Shown here piece after piece: positions 36,892 to 49,107 of a DNA stretch of 64,000 nt. Made by a program: the position numbers and the translations under genes. The notes under the pieces are model-generated. The model saw only the letters and a list, made by a program, of their open reading frames with translations. It searched no databases and was not told the origin of the DNA. The first letter of the stretch is position 1, and each line of letters starts with the position of its first letter. Source of the stretch: Aquilaria yunnanensis (taxonomy: Eukaryota; Streptophyta; Magnoliopsida; Malvales; Thymelaeaceae); contig CM077596.1 of NCBI GenBank assembly GCA_039654915.1, positions 54,868,501-54,932,500 of the forward strand. Reading direction: 5' to 3'.

Positions 36892-38075
36892 AACTTCAAG
36901 TTTCCATGCTTCAAGACCTACAATAGAAGAGGTGATCCTTAGGTGCACCTCACTAAATACAAGAAGAATATTATGTTACATAGGGCGGACAATGTCACTC
37001 TATACAAATTTTTTTACATAACCTTCTCCGACCTAGTTACCACTTGGTATAATTCTTTCTGCTCTAGTTCTTTTTCTAGTTTCTAAGAACTTTCTATTGC
37101 CTTCATACACCAATTCATTGGAAGCCAGCTAATGATGAGATGCCTGATTAGATGCTTGATGTTGTCTAAAGGCCTAATAAGTCTATCAAAAACTACATCG
37201 ACTACTTCAACCAGAAGGCATTGAACATGGCCAATTTCTGCCCCAAGATTCACATCCTCACTATAGCTCAAGGACTTCAATATGACTCTCATATAGCCTT
37301 TTATAACTAGAGAACTTCAATACGACTCTCACTTAGCCTTTGAATTCTTTATGGACATGCTTGAATCCCTATGGAAGTTCTGTCGAAAAGCTGAACTATT
37401 CATGGTCATTGAAGAGTTTACCTTGATGGATGCAAAGCACAAAGGAAAGAGGCCCGAGTTTACATCTGACTAACCTCAGCCAAAGGCGAGGGGAAGTACA
37501 CGAAAAGGGAAAAAATCTTTTGCTTCACTGAATAGCCAAAGGCCAGTATTCTCATGGCTCTAAAGAAGTATAGTAGAGTTAAAAGTCCAATGCCCATAAC
37601 TTTGGATAGTAAAAGAAACCCTGAAAATGTACTATAAGTACCATTAGGACCATCGGCATGACACAGAGGAGTTCCACTAACTGAAGAAGTACATTGAGTC
37701 TTTTATCAATCAGGACTGTAAAGGCAATTTCTTCACCCACTATCCCTAAAAAATCAATAGAAAGGAATGATGAAAAGAAGAACAACAATGATGACTATAA
37801 CTCTGATCGATAAAGGAACAACTGGAGTCCCCCAAAGGCAACCTTGGCCCACCAGGGGTCATTCACATTTTCAAAATAATACTTCTTTTGGCTAAAACTA
37901 AAAGGAAGTGATGAGAGATTATGTTCATCAAGTTTGATAGCCTAGGAAATCACCCCTCAACGTTAGATGAGTCAAGTGTAAAGTTCCTTATGACAATCCT
38001 CTTTTGATTACTAACAGGGACATAAAAAGGTTCTTTTGTGATGATGACTCTACTGTTGATATTCTCTTCAACCTT
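36892..38075 (+). pseudogene. Decayed Ty3/gypsy gag and protease
   Basis: The plus strand, read across frames, keeps the Retrotrans_gag pattern: KFPCFKTYNRRGDP, MLHRADN, a Trp in TTWYNSF, ELSIAFIHQFIGSQ, NYIDYFNQKALN and IAQGLQYDSH (36892-37300), followed by a Lys/Arg-rich region. At 38007-38072 NRDIKRFFCDDDSTVDILFN aligns with the protease motif usually written DTGSS-DILF, with the active site altered. Many stops and frame changes make it non-functional. No reverse transcriptase or LTR pair was recognised. Confidence 0.6.
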
Positions 38076-41000
38076 CAGTATTGAGTCAAGGAAGCTACTT
38101 TTCCTTGATAGATTGACTTGCATTTTGTTGATGAAATGGAAATCCATGAAGGACAACTCAGAGCTATATGTTTTGATCATGACAAGGTTCATTGTGATAG
38201 ATGCCCTATCCCCTTGCATCACCATCATTAGAAGACAGACCTAGGGAAACTTACACATGAGGTTTGATGTTAAATATTTGATGATAATTTTCAAAACTGA
38301 GTAAGAGGATGCATGTATCTACATTGATCAAGTTGAAATAAAGAAGGTGGTCATTAAGGCTCAACAGGTAAATCCAAAGATATGCACCCATACCTTAATA
38401 AAATAGCAAGGTCAAACTTAATCGGAATGATAGAGCCTGGGAAGTATTCTTTTGAAGGCTTCCTTAAACTCTCCTAAGCTCTTTAATGACTATGTATGAG
38501 CCCTGAAATTTGTCATAAGGGCATTGTGGCCCATATTTCATATAAAATGTCTTATCTTTATAAGAACCAGCACACTTGCTGTTATGCTTTTAGGTCTCAA
38601 GTGAGGAACCTTAGTCCCAGTATTGAAGCTAAGGCCTCTAGACAATTAACCTTAGGATTGAGAAGACTTCCAATTGGAGGAAACATACGTATATGTACAA
38701 ATAAAGGTAATGCTCATAAATAACATTTTTCAATTTGTTAACACTTTTTAAACTCCTTAATACTATAAAGGAGAAAGTCTATGAAGGGGACTGGTCCCCT
38801 AGAGGAAAGGCTGTAAGGCCACCACTTAGGATGAAAGCTATTACCATAATACCCAGTTTATCCTCTTTGTACTAGATGTTTTAGTCTTTCAAGGCTTTTT
38901 TTAACAAGTCAAAACCTTGGAGATGGTGTGTTTTCTCAACCTAATATCTGCACCAGGTAAACTCATTGAAGAGATCTTAGAAGAGCTGCTAGTCGGCTTT
39001 ATCTAGCACCTTAACCAGGTCCCCTTGAAGCTAAGCACTCTACATATGAAGGCTAGTAATTTCTACATTTTGGGTAACAGGTCTTTTTTCAATCTCGAAC
39101 ATTTGGACTTTGGTAGCTTTCCATCCTTGATGCAAACACTGGCAGTCCTGATTTAGAATGTTGAACTATTCGCTGAAGCTTTGTACTTTCTAGTTGGTCA
39201 CCTTGTCCAGCAAGGAGTAGTGGCCCAAGAAGCTTTTCTCCACCTTCAAAATTGTTTCCTTCATAACCCCCAGGTAAAAAATGTGAGTCATGAAAACTTG
39301 TGTCTTCTTTGGCAATATAGTCCTTTAAACAGTCTCGCTCTTTCTCTAGTGCTGTCACTTTTCTAAAAAATGGAGGTCATCTATTTCTTTATCATTTGGT
39401 TCTTGGAGTGAAGCTTCTGATCAGCCTCTATAGTCCTTTTCAATCTACTCGAGATACCAAAAAAAAGGATGGTAGCCTGTAAGGAATAAGTTAGTTAGTA
39501 TGGCTAAGGTTGGCTGGACAAAGATGAAAATAGGCCCCTGCAGACATACCCGAAAATAATGCCCTGGACAAACCTTGATGCCCCTCACTAGGTCCCTTAG
39601 ATATACCTTCATTATTTGAAGGTCTTGTAGTCCAGTGATAGAGATAAAAAAAAAAAAAACAACCACAGTACTCTAGGAGGGATTCCCCTTCTGGGATAAG
39701 GAACTGGGGGTCCTAAGGAATCCTTCATCAATTGTCAAGTAGACCTCTGGAGCCTTACACTTCTGTGCCTTTAGTCAATCAGATTGGAGAGCATCTCAGG
39801 CATTTTCTTTGAAGATGGGCTAAGAATGGATTATCAAGCCAAGAAGAAGAAATGTACATGGATGCACCTTTACAGGCACCTTGGGAAAAGTGCAGGAATG
39901 AATATGAATCACTATAGAAATGATGCCCTAGGATTTACCTATTGGTGCCTGGATGGAGGAGAGTCTTCAAGAATTTTCACATCTTGAGCAACAGGAACTG
40001 AGGTCCTCTGCCTCTTCATTGGCACATCGGCATTAATAAAGTGACTTTCTTATCATTTTCTGATAAGTTAGAGACCTCCAAGTTTGGCCTTTCATTTTGC
40101 TTCAGGGGCCTTCTAGCCTCCTAGGCCATTCCAAGCAATGTTTGTTTCATTCTCAGAGCAACCATATTCTTCCAGCCTATGCTACAATCTTAAAAGGAAC
40201 AACTTAAAAAATAAAACAATTTGCAAAAAAAGAAAATAGTTGGATTCACCTCTGGGGATTACAATACCACATAGAGGATCTATGAGCATCCTTTAGGTCC
40301 CAAGAAACCAAAAATTAGGCCTAGGCTTCATTTGACAAAGATGGCTAACCTCATAAGCACAAAGGGTGCTCCATTGAGGTACTACCTATGAAGGGGAATA
40401 ACCTTCACTTTCTGTCATCCTCACAAGCTTCAAAAGGTAGACCATTATTTTCTTTATGGCTTTGAAGGCCTTAGACCCTAGTATTAGCTCAGGAGGTCTA
40501 TGCTTTCATGAACTGTGTTGTTCATCTATTCCAAGGGAAAGTCCCAGAGGCACCTAAAGGTTAAGTATAATAACTTCTCCTTCCACAGTTTTTAGCTCTT
40601 GGGACTAAAGGGAAAAGGGAAAGAGAGGTTACAGTTGAAGAGTTAGGCCTCAAATTGAAGAAAAATGATCTAGGTTTTGTAAGGGACAATGAATAATAAA
40701 AGAAAATATATTCTAGGAAAAAGCTCATTCTAGTCAATGGCAAGTAAGAGAAAACCTTTATAAGTGTAGAAAAATTGTGGGGGCTAGTTAAGAAGGAAAA
40801 AACTTAAACTGGTTACAAAGTTAGTTCACAAGAATGATGGGAATCCAACAAGCATCAAGGATCATTTAGAGCTTGCAAATGGTCCTATGACACACAAAAG
40901 AGCCTGAGAGTACAAGGAGGCACTCTAAGGCTCGTGTTGGTGTTTTTTAAGGAACAATAGACTAAAGAAATCTTTAAAGTATATAATAGACTTGGACATA

Positions 41001-43800
41001 AATTTTCTACATATGGGAACATATTTAAAGCTCAGCCCAATTCAAACCCATGAAGGACTAGGCATATAAAAGGCACCTAAGATACCTAAAAGCACCCCAT
41101 AACACTATGTGGTATACCTAGTAGAACCCACCAACGTGTTTGGTTGAGCTCAGGTGTGCTAAAACAATTTCTTTTCATTTTCTACAAGTGTTTTTACATC
41201 CTTTAGCATATTTAGACATGTTTTGTAAGTGTTTAACCCAAAAACACGTAAGAGATATGTAATAGGGAGAGATTAGTGTCTTTAGGGTTTACTTCTAATC
41301 AAACTAGGACGTTTAGTTTATTTTCACCTCTTTTTCATTTTAACTTAGGACTTTTGTGACATAATGGTGTAAAGATTTAATAAAGGCTGAACCATGGCTG
41401 TTATACTCAGAATTTGGTCAACAAACATTCTTGCTAGAGGAAGCATTCTCTCTTTAGTTCTTTGAGAACTTGACATATAAGGGAGTGCATGTTCTTTGTG
41501 TATTGTTGTCCCTATATTTTTCATTTGTAGCTACAAGTTAGTTAGGGGTGAAGCTTTTTTAGTTTATCTAAAGCATGCTTGTGAAAATTAAAGCTATCTT
41601 AAGCATATTTTAGGGTCATATACCCATGGGGTTTGCATTAAAGAATGTGTAGTAAAAACCTAAAACCAACCTTACATTGGTTGGCAAATGACTCGTGGAC
41701 CATAAGATTCACAGATGAAAATATCCTTCTCTAGAAGTTTGATGGAGCTATGAGTCATAATGCTCTTAAGACGAGTGACATGAAAGGGTGTTAAGGGTTT
41801 TAGTGCCTCGCCCCATTTGAAGACCCAACAATAGTCATCCCCGACTAGACACCATGTTTGAATGTCAATAAACATCAACTGTTAGCTAGGGATGACAACT
41901 TAGCACCAGTGGCCCAATACGATCAGACCAATCAAAAAAACAAGATACTATTAGAAGGACCCCAGAAAGTATGAATTTATACATTTGGTCAAAAATTTGG
42001 TGACCTTTAATTGCTTGTTCTCACGAAAGGGTGGGTCCCGAGCAATGCTAAAGATGCCAAAGAGATCCTTACAATGAAACAGAATTGTCAATTGATCAAG
42101 AAGTGAAGACTTGGAAATGATTTTAGGGCGTTAACAAAAGCTCGCTCAGGGGAATCAAACCTTAAACCACTTAACCAAGCATCCACTTCATTAGGATTGC
42201 TTCTTCACTTTCAAATTTTGAAATGCAAGGCACTCAACTCCCTTAATTTTACTTTTTGGGGGATCATTGACATCATATCAGGCTTCGGCCCGCATCCATG
42301 GGATTGCTCATTAGAGATCCATTCATGGGTTGGGCTTGGAGGAGGAGCACATTAAAGCATCGCTTATGGGTTAGAAAGTAACTAGTTGACTGTTTAGGTT
42401 GTTCAACTTAGGTCAAAAAGGTAATCCCCATGATCATAGGGATCCATCACACGATGGGAGGAGTTTCCTCCCACAATCACAACATCTTCAGTCCTATAAT
42501 AGGTCTTCCTAATGGCATTGTAAGATATATTTTAAAGACTGAACAATGGCTTTTGCTAGGTTCCATACATTATTCTCGAGCCCATACAGACATGAGTATT
42601 GGAGGGCCTTCATGAGACACACAACTCCAAAACTCCTAACCTTATATTTGGTTGAAGGTTTAATCATCTCTAAGGTCTGGGGCATCCTACCAACATATTT
42701 AGGATATTAGGATGATGGTTTAAGGTGTTAGTGATGGTTGTTTGTTAGGCCTTTATTTTTAGATTGGTTGTAGTTTGTGGATATAAATTTTGGGCTTGGG
42801 TGTAGTGAGTTTTTTTTGTTTTTGTAGTTGTCTAGTTTTGCTAATCAAGTGAAGGTTGATGCTTCATACTACTTTGTCTCTTGTTAATGAATTTATTTTT
42901 TACTATTCAAAAAAAAAAAAATAAATGGTTATTGAGTTGTTGGAATTATTGTAACAAAAAAAAATCTTGCATAGGTGCAAAAGCAATTACCTGAAACTTA
43001 CAATAGTTGCCAGAAAAATTAAAAAAACTCAATAAATTCCTAGTGAATAGGAAGCTAGCTACAAATATATAAATAGATACAAAAGTAGGTCATTAAGCAC
43101 TATTGTCATTTTACAATTTATAAAAAATTAAAAATTTTTTTACTCGACATGTGTAAAATGAAATTCACCATGTGAAGACATGTGCGATTTCTTCAAATGC
43201 CCCTATTGAGGTACAGGTGTGAGGTTCTGATTGATAGTTGTTTGATTGCACTATATTTGAAAAGTATTTATATCTTTGCCATGATTAAACAGGTTATGCC
43301 ATGTGTGATAATTTTTTTTTTTACTATTCTGTTCAAAACTTTTAAACCTTCTGCGATAGTTTTTGTCCATGTCCTCCCATGGTTATTTTCCCTTTTTTTA
43401 GAGAAACCATTGTCCCTCATTTTTTAAGATGTATTTCTAATAATACTCAGGAGCGTTTTTTTTAAATAAGCAGTTATTTTTTAAAATGTAGATATTAATT
43501 GATTTTTCTCTCCTCTACACCCCTACTACTTCACATTCGGTTTATATTTATAGTTATAAGAGGTTCAATATAAATACAATAGTAAAACATATTTACAAAT
43601 TCACTTTTCATTCTATGTTCGTCGCATGTTCTTTCTCTTTTTGCAAGTCAGTCGGCCAGCAAGAAGGTCTTACTCCTGGATATCGTCTTCTCTTCATAAC
43701 TCTCTCAAGGAAGAAAGTATTGGTCCTTGCCTATGGTGGTTTAGTTGTTGTCCATTTTCCTTGTAGTCATCTTTCACCAAGGTGACATTTCTATAGTTTC
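38076..43800. other. Long gene-poor stretch, probably retrotransposon remains
   Basis: No supported gene. Composition is even and moderately GC-rich to about 41600, unlike the AT-rich flanks, and short frames are broken on both strands. A minus-strand run near 39920-40025 reads KRQRTSVPVAQDVKILEDSP and another at 39358-39089 is a charged helix. These might be an antisense accessory frame of the same gypsy element, but I could not confirm it. From 42900 the sequence is AT-rich. Confidence 0.4.
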
Positions 43801-43810
43801 ATCATTATAT

Positions 43811-44318
43811 ATATCTTTCAATTGAACCAAATCTTATTTATATTTCATTTTCACCCAAAAAATTCAAGAAAAAAGGCAAAGCACCCAAATTTACCATCAA
43901 ATACATCTCAGGTTCCAGTTTAAATTATGTTTATTTGATGCACCATGTTTATGTTGCAAAATTTTCTACAATATCATCATCATATATATCTTTCAATTGA
44001 AACAAATTTTATTTCTATTTCATTTTCACCTAGAAAATTCAAGCAATAAGGTAAAACACCCAGATTTACCATCAAACACATCTAAGTTCCCGATTAAATT
44101 ATGTTTGTTTGATGCACCATGTTTATGCTGCAGAATTTTCTACAATTTCATTATTGTTTATATCTTTCAATTGAACCAAATCTTATTTCTATTTCATTTT
44201 CACCCAGAAAATTCAAGCAAAAAGGAAAAGCACCCGGATTTACAAGCAAACACATACCAGATTCCAATTTAAATTATGTTTATTTAATGCATCATGTCTA
44301 TGCTGCAAAATTATTTTT
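43811..44318. repeat. Three-copy tandem repeat, 174/175-bp unit
   Basis: Copies start at 43811, 43985 and 44160 with ATATCTTTCAATTGAA. Each continues through TTCATTTTCACC, AAAATTCAAG, TTTACCATCAAA (or a variant) and ATGCACCATGTTTATG. The third copy is cut short near 44318. Copies differ at scattered positions. Confidence 0.9.
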
Positions 44319-44536
44319 TTTCTTCCCTCCTTTTTGTTAGTTAGGATTTTTTGGCAGGTTAACACACTGTTAATAGTTCTAATAAAATAACAATAAAATG
44401 GATATTTAGAACTAGATATATAGGAATTTAAATATTTATGGATAATGCAATGTGATTCTATTTTTCTATACTAATTTCTCCCTACTAGTGAAATGAAATA
44501 TTATTTTAAAATCAAACTTCTTTCTATCTTAATTTT

Positions 44537-45795
44537 GGGTAAAATCTACCATGGGTCACCTAGCTTATTTTTTTGTCCTATCCGGGTACCTTACCTTTAT
44601 TTTGTCTTGGCGAGGTACTTTTTCTCCTATTACGCATCCTGTTCAACTACTTTTCGTTAAATTGACTGTTAAATTGGATGAAAAATGATTATGTGGCATT
44701 AAACAATACTAAAATAAACTTAAAATGACAACTTCAGTCCTCAAACTATTTCAATTACTAATTCTAACCCTTATATTTTCACTCAAGTAAATTCTATCGC
44801 CCAAACCTTGATCTTCCATTTTTACTACAGCCACCCCAATAGCTGCCCACCCAGTCATCGCCGCGACCACCCTCCAGCCACTAGCTACCAGCCTAGCTGC
44901 CGACCGCCCTTTAGCCCGCCAATGTGGCAATTGGCTTTACCGCCAATCTCTTTCACCGCCACCAAATTCAACTTACCCAATCACCCTCCTATCTTGTTCA
45001 CCGCCACCAAATTCGTGCGTCACCACCAAACCAGAATCAAGCTTCACCGTCGCACGATAATCGTGAATGGTTGTCAACCCAGAATCACGCCTCTTTGTCT
45101 AACGAGATTCGTTCATCTCCTTCTATCCATAGTCGTACGTCACCCATCATAGCCATACCAGGATCTACCTTTGTCGTCGTACGGGGGTTGCTCCTCGCAG
45201 CCAAACCCAAATCACCCATCGCCGCCATCCTAGGATCTTGCATCGCCATTATCTCAGAAACGTCACTAGCAGCCCAAAATCGTGCGTCACCTTTGTCGCT
45301 TCTTTGTCCTCCTCCAATAGCCCGTCGTCTGAGCCCAAACTAGAATTGTCCCCTGCCTCATCAGCCTCAATCAGCTCTGGTTGTTTAGTACCCCTCCATC
45401 GGCCGTGGCATGATCCTCTTTTACTTCACCCCATCTTGTTGCTTCAAGGGTGGAGATCGATCAACCTGATTTCTAGAGAGAAGGCGGCACTTTTCTCTCT
45501 TTGAACCTTCTCTTTCTCTCTCTTTCTCTTTCAAATCTGCCATTAAAAATATTTGGAGAACTAGAGTTAGTGATTAAAAAAGTTAAAGGACTAAAGTTGA
45601 TATTTTTCAATTTATCTTAGTGATATTAAATTCCACATCAGCATTTCTCATCCGTTTTAACAGTCAATTTAACGGAAAGTAGTTGAACAGGATGCACAAT
45701 AGGAGGAAAGGTATTTCGCTGGGACAAAATAAAGGTAAGGTACCCGGATAGGATAAAAAAATAAGCTAGGTGACCCATGGTGGATTTTATCCTTT
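44537..45795. mobile_element. Non-autonomous element with long terminal inverted repeats
   Basis: 44537-44700 and 45608-45795 are inverted copies of about 160 bp with few mismatches (GGGTCACCTAGCTTATTTTT at the left, complement at the right). They include CTATCCGGGTACCTTACCTT and GTTAAATTGACTGTTAAA. Long inverted repeats suggest a Mutator-type element. The AT-rich flanks (TTAATTTT on both sides, two bases out of register) prevent a clear 9-bp duplication call. The interior (44810-45500) is Pro/Ser/His-rich when translated, with no transposase and no recognised protein. Confidence 0.75.
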
Positions 45796-47029
45796 TAATT
45801 TTTCTAGTTATTATGGACATAATTGAGGTGGTTCCCATCCCTTTTTATGAAAACTCTTGATTATATTCATTAAAAGCTTAAGAAAGACAGTCCCTTAGAC
45901 ATAATTATCAAATGACAAATTTTTTTAATAAAAAAAAAAAGAGCAACAGGTGCATAGAATGGAGAATGGGGCAATTCAAGAAAGTGACCCTTCGGAGAAT
46001 TCAAGCTCTGATAATGATCTTTATGACAGAGGGGAATTAGTTTTTATTTCTAGAAAGGATATTAGTATTCTATCAGTTTCTATTTAATCCTATTTCCTAG
46101 AAGACATTGTCATTTATGTTGCTTGTATCCATTTCTTTGTATCCATCTAGCCCCTCATTAGTAGCCAGTGTTTTTTCAACATACATAAAATGAATTAATT
46201 AAAACTACGTAATACCAATTTATGCCAAAAAATCTAACCATTGAATGATAACAGATCCTAGAAAATATACCTTAGGTTTTTTTCTCTTCCAACCAAGTTT
46301 GTCCATTTAAATGCATATTCATTCCACTATTTTACTAACCACATATGAAAGATTTAGTTCCTTAAATTAATTTATGGCTTATGGTATATGGAATAAGTAA
46401 GATATAGGGAAGCTTGTAAAGGAGACAAGCCTTCCTGATGGCAGAGAATGTATTAGGTAGGCGAGTAGGAACAATACTACCACCTAGACATAAAAAATTC
46501 CTAGACCAACCATTTTAACAGAAGTCGGTGCCCTGGAATTGAAAAAAGTGTTTTGACCATCCAAATCTTTTCACCCAGATCTATGAAAAATGTTTCCCTT
46601 TAAGGTCAAAAGCATTTAAAGGATAGTGCGAACGACACTCAAAGAAAGCTGAGGAAGTAGGACCGCCGATTTCTCGTCAAGAATGTTACCTGGGGGCTGC
46701 CCACAAACCACATACTAGCAGGGCATGGATTGGCGAATGGGTTAACAGATCTAACGAAAACCTTAGTACTTCTGGGTTGACCATGCAGCAGCAACTAGAG
46801 GCAAGAAGCTCGACGCCGAGGAAAAAAACCAAAAAGGATTACAAAGATGAGTGATGAATAAAGAAAAAAACAGTGTCATTTTTCTATAAAACCTTTTCGA
46901 AATCGTTAAATACAAGACAAATACATATTAATTGGGGGAAAATATGTAAATCTGAGATTTCAAGAACGTCAGAAAAATCATACTCACGGGGGCAGCACCA
47001 CCATGGAATTCAAAGAAATGACAATAGCA
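45796..47029. other. Intergenic; possible minus-strand transcript body
   Basis: No recognised protein. If the promoter at 47030-47560 is real, the minus strand here would be transcribed. ATGGTGGTGCTGCCCCC (47004-46988) is followed by GTGAGT, and a spliceable segment (about 46798-46693) follows a TTGCCTCTAG acceptor and ends at GTAACA. Confidence 0.35.
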
Positions 47030-47560
47030 ACACCCTAAACCCAGAAAATAATTATTGTGGCGGTGGAAGTGAGAGAGAGCGAATTGTTGGTGGGAGATTA
47101 TATAGGGTTAGGACAAGCTAGCTTTCTTATAGGCAAATTTTGTTAAATTACACATGTCAATCCTATAGAAACCATCCTCTTGTCACTTTAGTCCCTAATT
47201 TATATAACACTTTCCTTATTCGCCCCCCCTTTTGAAAAGTGACAGATATAGTATTGTTTGTATGTTCAATGCGTTGGACTTTGTTTTCCTTAATTTTTTA
47301 GGCATTTGAAAATTAATGATTTCTGTTCTTTAGCCCATTGAAGTTGGGCCACCTATCAAATTTCATTTGGGCTTAATTTTTTTTCCATGCCCAACAGTTT
47401 GTACACTTAAATTAAATTGGCCCATTTGTGTGCCACTATTTTGTTAATTTTTTGGGCTCTTTTGGAGTGGCCCATTTTTTCATTTCATTGGGCATTATTT
47501 ATTGCACCCATTTGATCCAAATTATGTTTTTCTTACCTTAAATTTAGCCCATTTATATAT
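47030..47560 (-). promoter_or_regulatory. Site II / telo-box / TATA promoter-like region
   Basis: On the minus strand, TATATAATC (47103-47095) is a TATA box. About 55 bp downstream is a telo-box (CCCTAAACCC on plus, 47033-47042). Upstream (47330-47555) are about nine Site II-type words (GGGCC, GGGCT or GCCCA cores). This combination is typical of plant ribosomal-protein, snoRNA and other growth-linked genes that use TCP factors. The gene it would drive was not identified. Confidence 0.5.
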
Positions 47561-48316
47561 GACATTGCCACTGTGATGCTTGATGTAACAGTAAATTTTT
47601 TATACTTCTTTCTTAATATTGAATCAATTACTGACATCTTTTGTATAAATTGAGTGGAATGAATGTTTATATATGAACTACTATTTGGTCTATTAGATGA
47701 GTTATGAAACTAGTTATATTATATCCTCTTGGGGCCTCTCATAATCTCGTCTGTTCTCGGAGAATGTGAAATTCTTTTTATTTTAAAAGAATGAAAATAA
47801 ATAAATAATTAAACCAAAAGTAGTGACAAAATAATAAATGAAGTTGAAGACGAGGAATATCAAAACATGATGCAACAAAAGAAAAAGAAAAATAAAAGGC
47901 AAGGTGGAAGCGATGCAGCTATAGGTAATCTGCAGAAGAAACTAAAGATAAATTTTTCCTAATGGCGAGTTTTTTATACAGTTTAAAATAACAGTATTCA
48001 CAATCACATTCAGGCATAGATTACATAGGGGTAAAATGTAAGTTCTCAAAACAGAAGCGCCAAACTGTATCTTTAACTAAACCCAAGGTTTAGTTTATTT
48101 AGTTTGAGTGGGGACCCTGTAGCGTGACCGGTGCCGGACTCGTCGGCGCGCCACCGTCAGCCGCCACACTGGGATTTCCTCACTAACGGCAACGTAGACA
48201 CAAGAACACACACTGGAGAACTTACACAGCAATCAAAATGCGTATGCATAGACTCAGTCAAACACAGCAAAACACAAACTCTTCATGCGGCCAGGGCAGC
48301 CCGGCGCTGGCCGGAA
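47561..48316. other. Intergenic, 3' flank of B3 gene
   Basis: No gene seen. The stretch 48060-48316 is GC-richer and probably contains the 3' UTR of the minus-strand B3 gene. Confidence 0.45.
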
Positions 48317-49107
48317 TCAAAGGCTGTCCACCTCAATTGCAGGAACCGTGTTCAAGTCGAGAATTTGGTCCGGTGACAAAGGAGCCGAGTTCAAGTCAAT
48401 TGCTGTGGCTCTTGGAGGTCCAGAAAGCGGGTTCACCGCATGAACAGATGGGGCAGGGAGAGGCTGCTTCAAGTTGAGGAGCGCCTCTGCAGCTAATGAA
48501 ACAGAGTCGAAGTCGGTCAAGTTTGTGTCGCGCGGCGGCTTGTGAACTTTGGACCCAGAAGCAGCAGCATAAGCTGAAGCTCCATCTTCCATGAGGAAAA
48601 GACCACCAGCATCTTCATCCTCCGGCTTGAACAGGGTCAGTTGGTGGCCCGCTTTCAGATTGTTTGCACGAATCAAGTCCATCCACCCTTTTGAGAGGAC
48701 CCACTTCTTATACTTCCCAGTCAAGCGGCTCCTACAAGTCACAGGGTAGGCTCTGTTTTTGTACTGAACCAGAATTCTGAAGCTGTTGCCTGCAGCTCCT
48801 TGGGGATTCCCAGCAAGGCGCCGCAGAAGTCTGCCGTTCACATTTATCTCTTTCTTGATCGCGCTCTCCCGCAGCCGGCGACAAAAGATGGTTGTGAACC
48901 AGCGGCTTCTGTTTTCGTTATCACCATCGTGCTGTAGCAATTTTAACTAACATGAGTACTATAATACCAACTTTCATGAGCATCATAATCATCGATCATT
49001 AGCAACATAATCGTCGGGTTGCTTACCATTTGGACAGAATGAAGAGCACGATCAGCAAAATCCGACATCTCAGGGCGGGACGCACCATCGGGCCTTTCCA
49101 CAACCAT
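48317..49107 (-). CDS. B3-domain-like protein with two DLNxxP repression motifs
   Basis: Two exons join in frame: 49107-49027 (MVVERPDGASRPEMSDFADR start, donor GTAAGC) and 48931-48317 (acceptor GCTACAG), giving 231 residues. Residues about 50-132 resemble a plant B3 DNA-binding fold: a strand-rich segment (NGRLLRRLAG, NSFRILVQYKNRAYPV), then KKWVLSKGWMDLIRANNLKA followed by GHQLTLFKPED, the place where B3 proteins have GW..F...N.L..GD. The C-terminus has DLNSAP (206-211) and DLNTVP (219-224), both fitting the EAR form DLNxxP that recruits TOPLESS-type co-repressors. A nuclear transcriptional repressor is inferred. The B3 match is by pattern only. Part of exon 1 is duplicated at 55013-55085. 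Confidence 0.8.

Noticed and set aside
44808..45504. Pro/Ser-rich open frames as a gene
   Set aside because: Three overlapping frames are open, with no domain and no splice structure; more likely cargo of the inverted-repeat element.
46851..46955. C/D snoRNA on plus strand (GTGATGA at 46851, CTGA at 46952)
   Set aside because: No terminal stem or internal C'/D' boxes, and the span is long for a C/D snoRNA.
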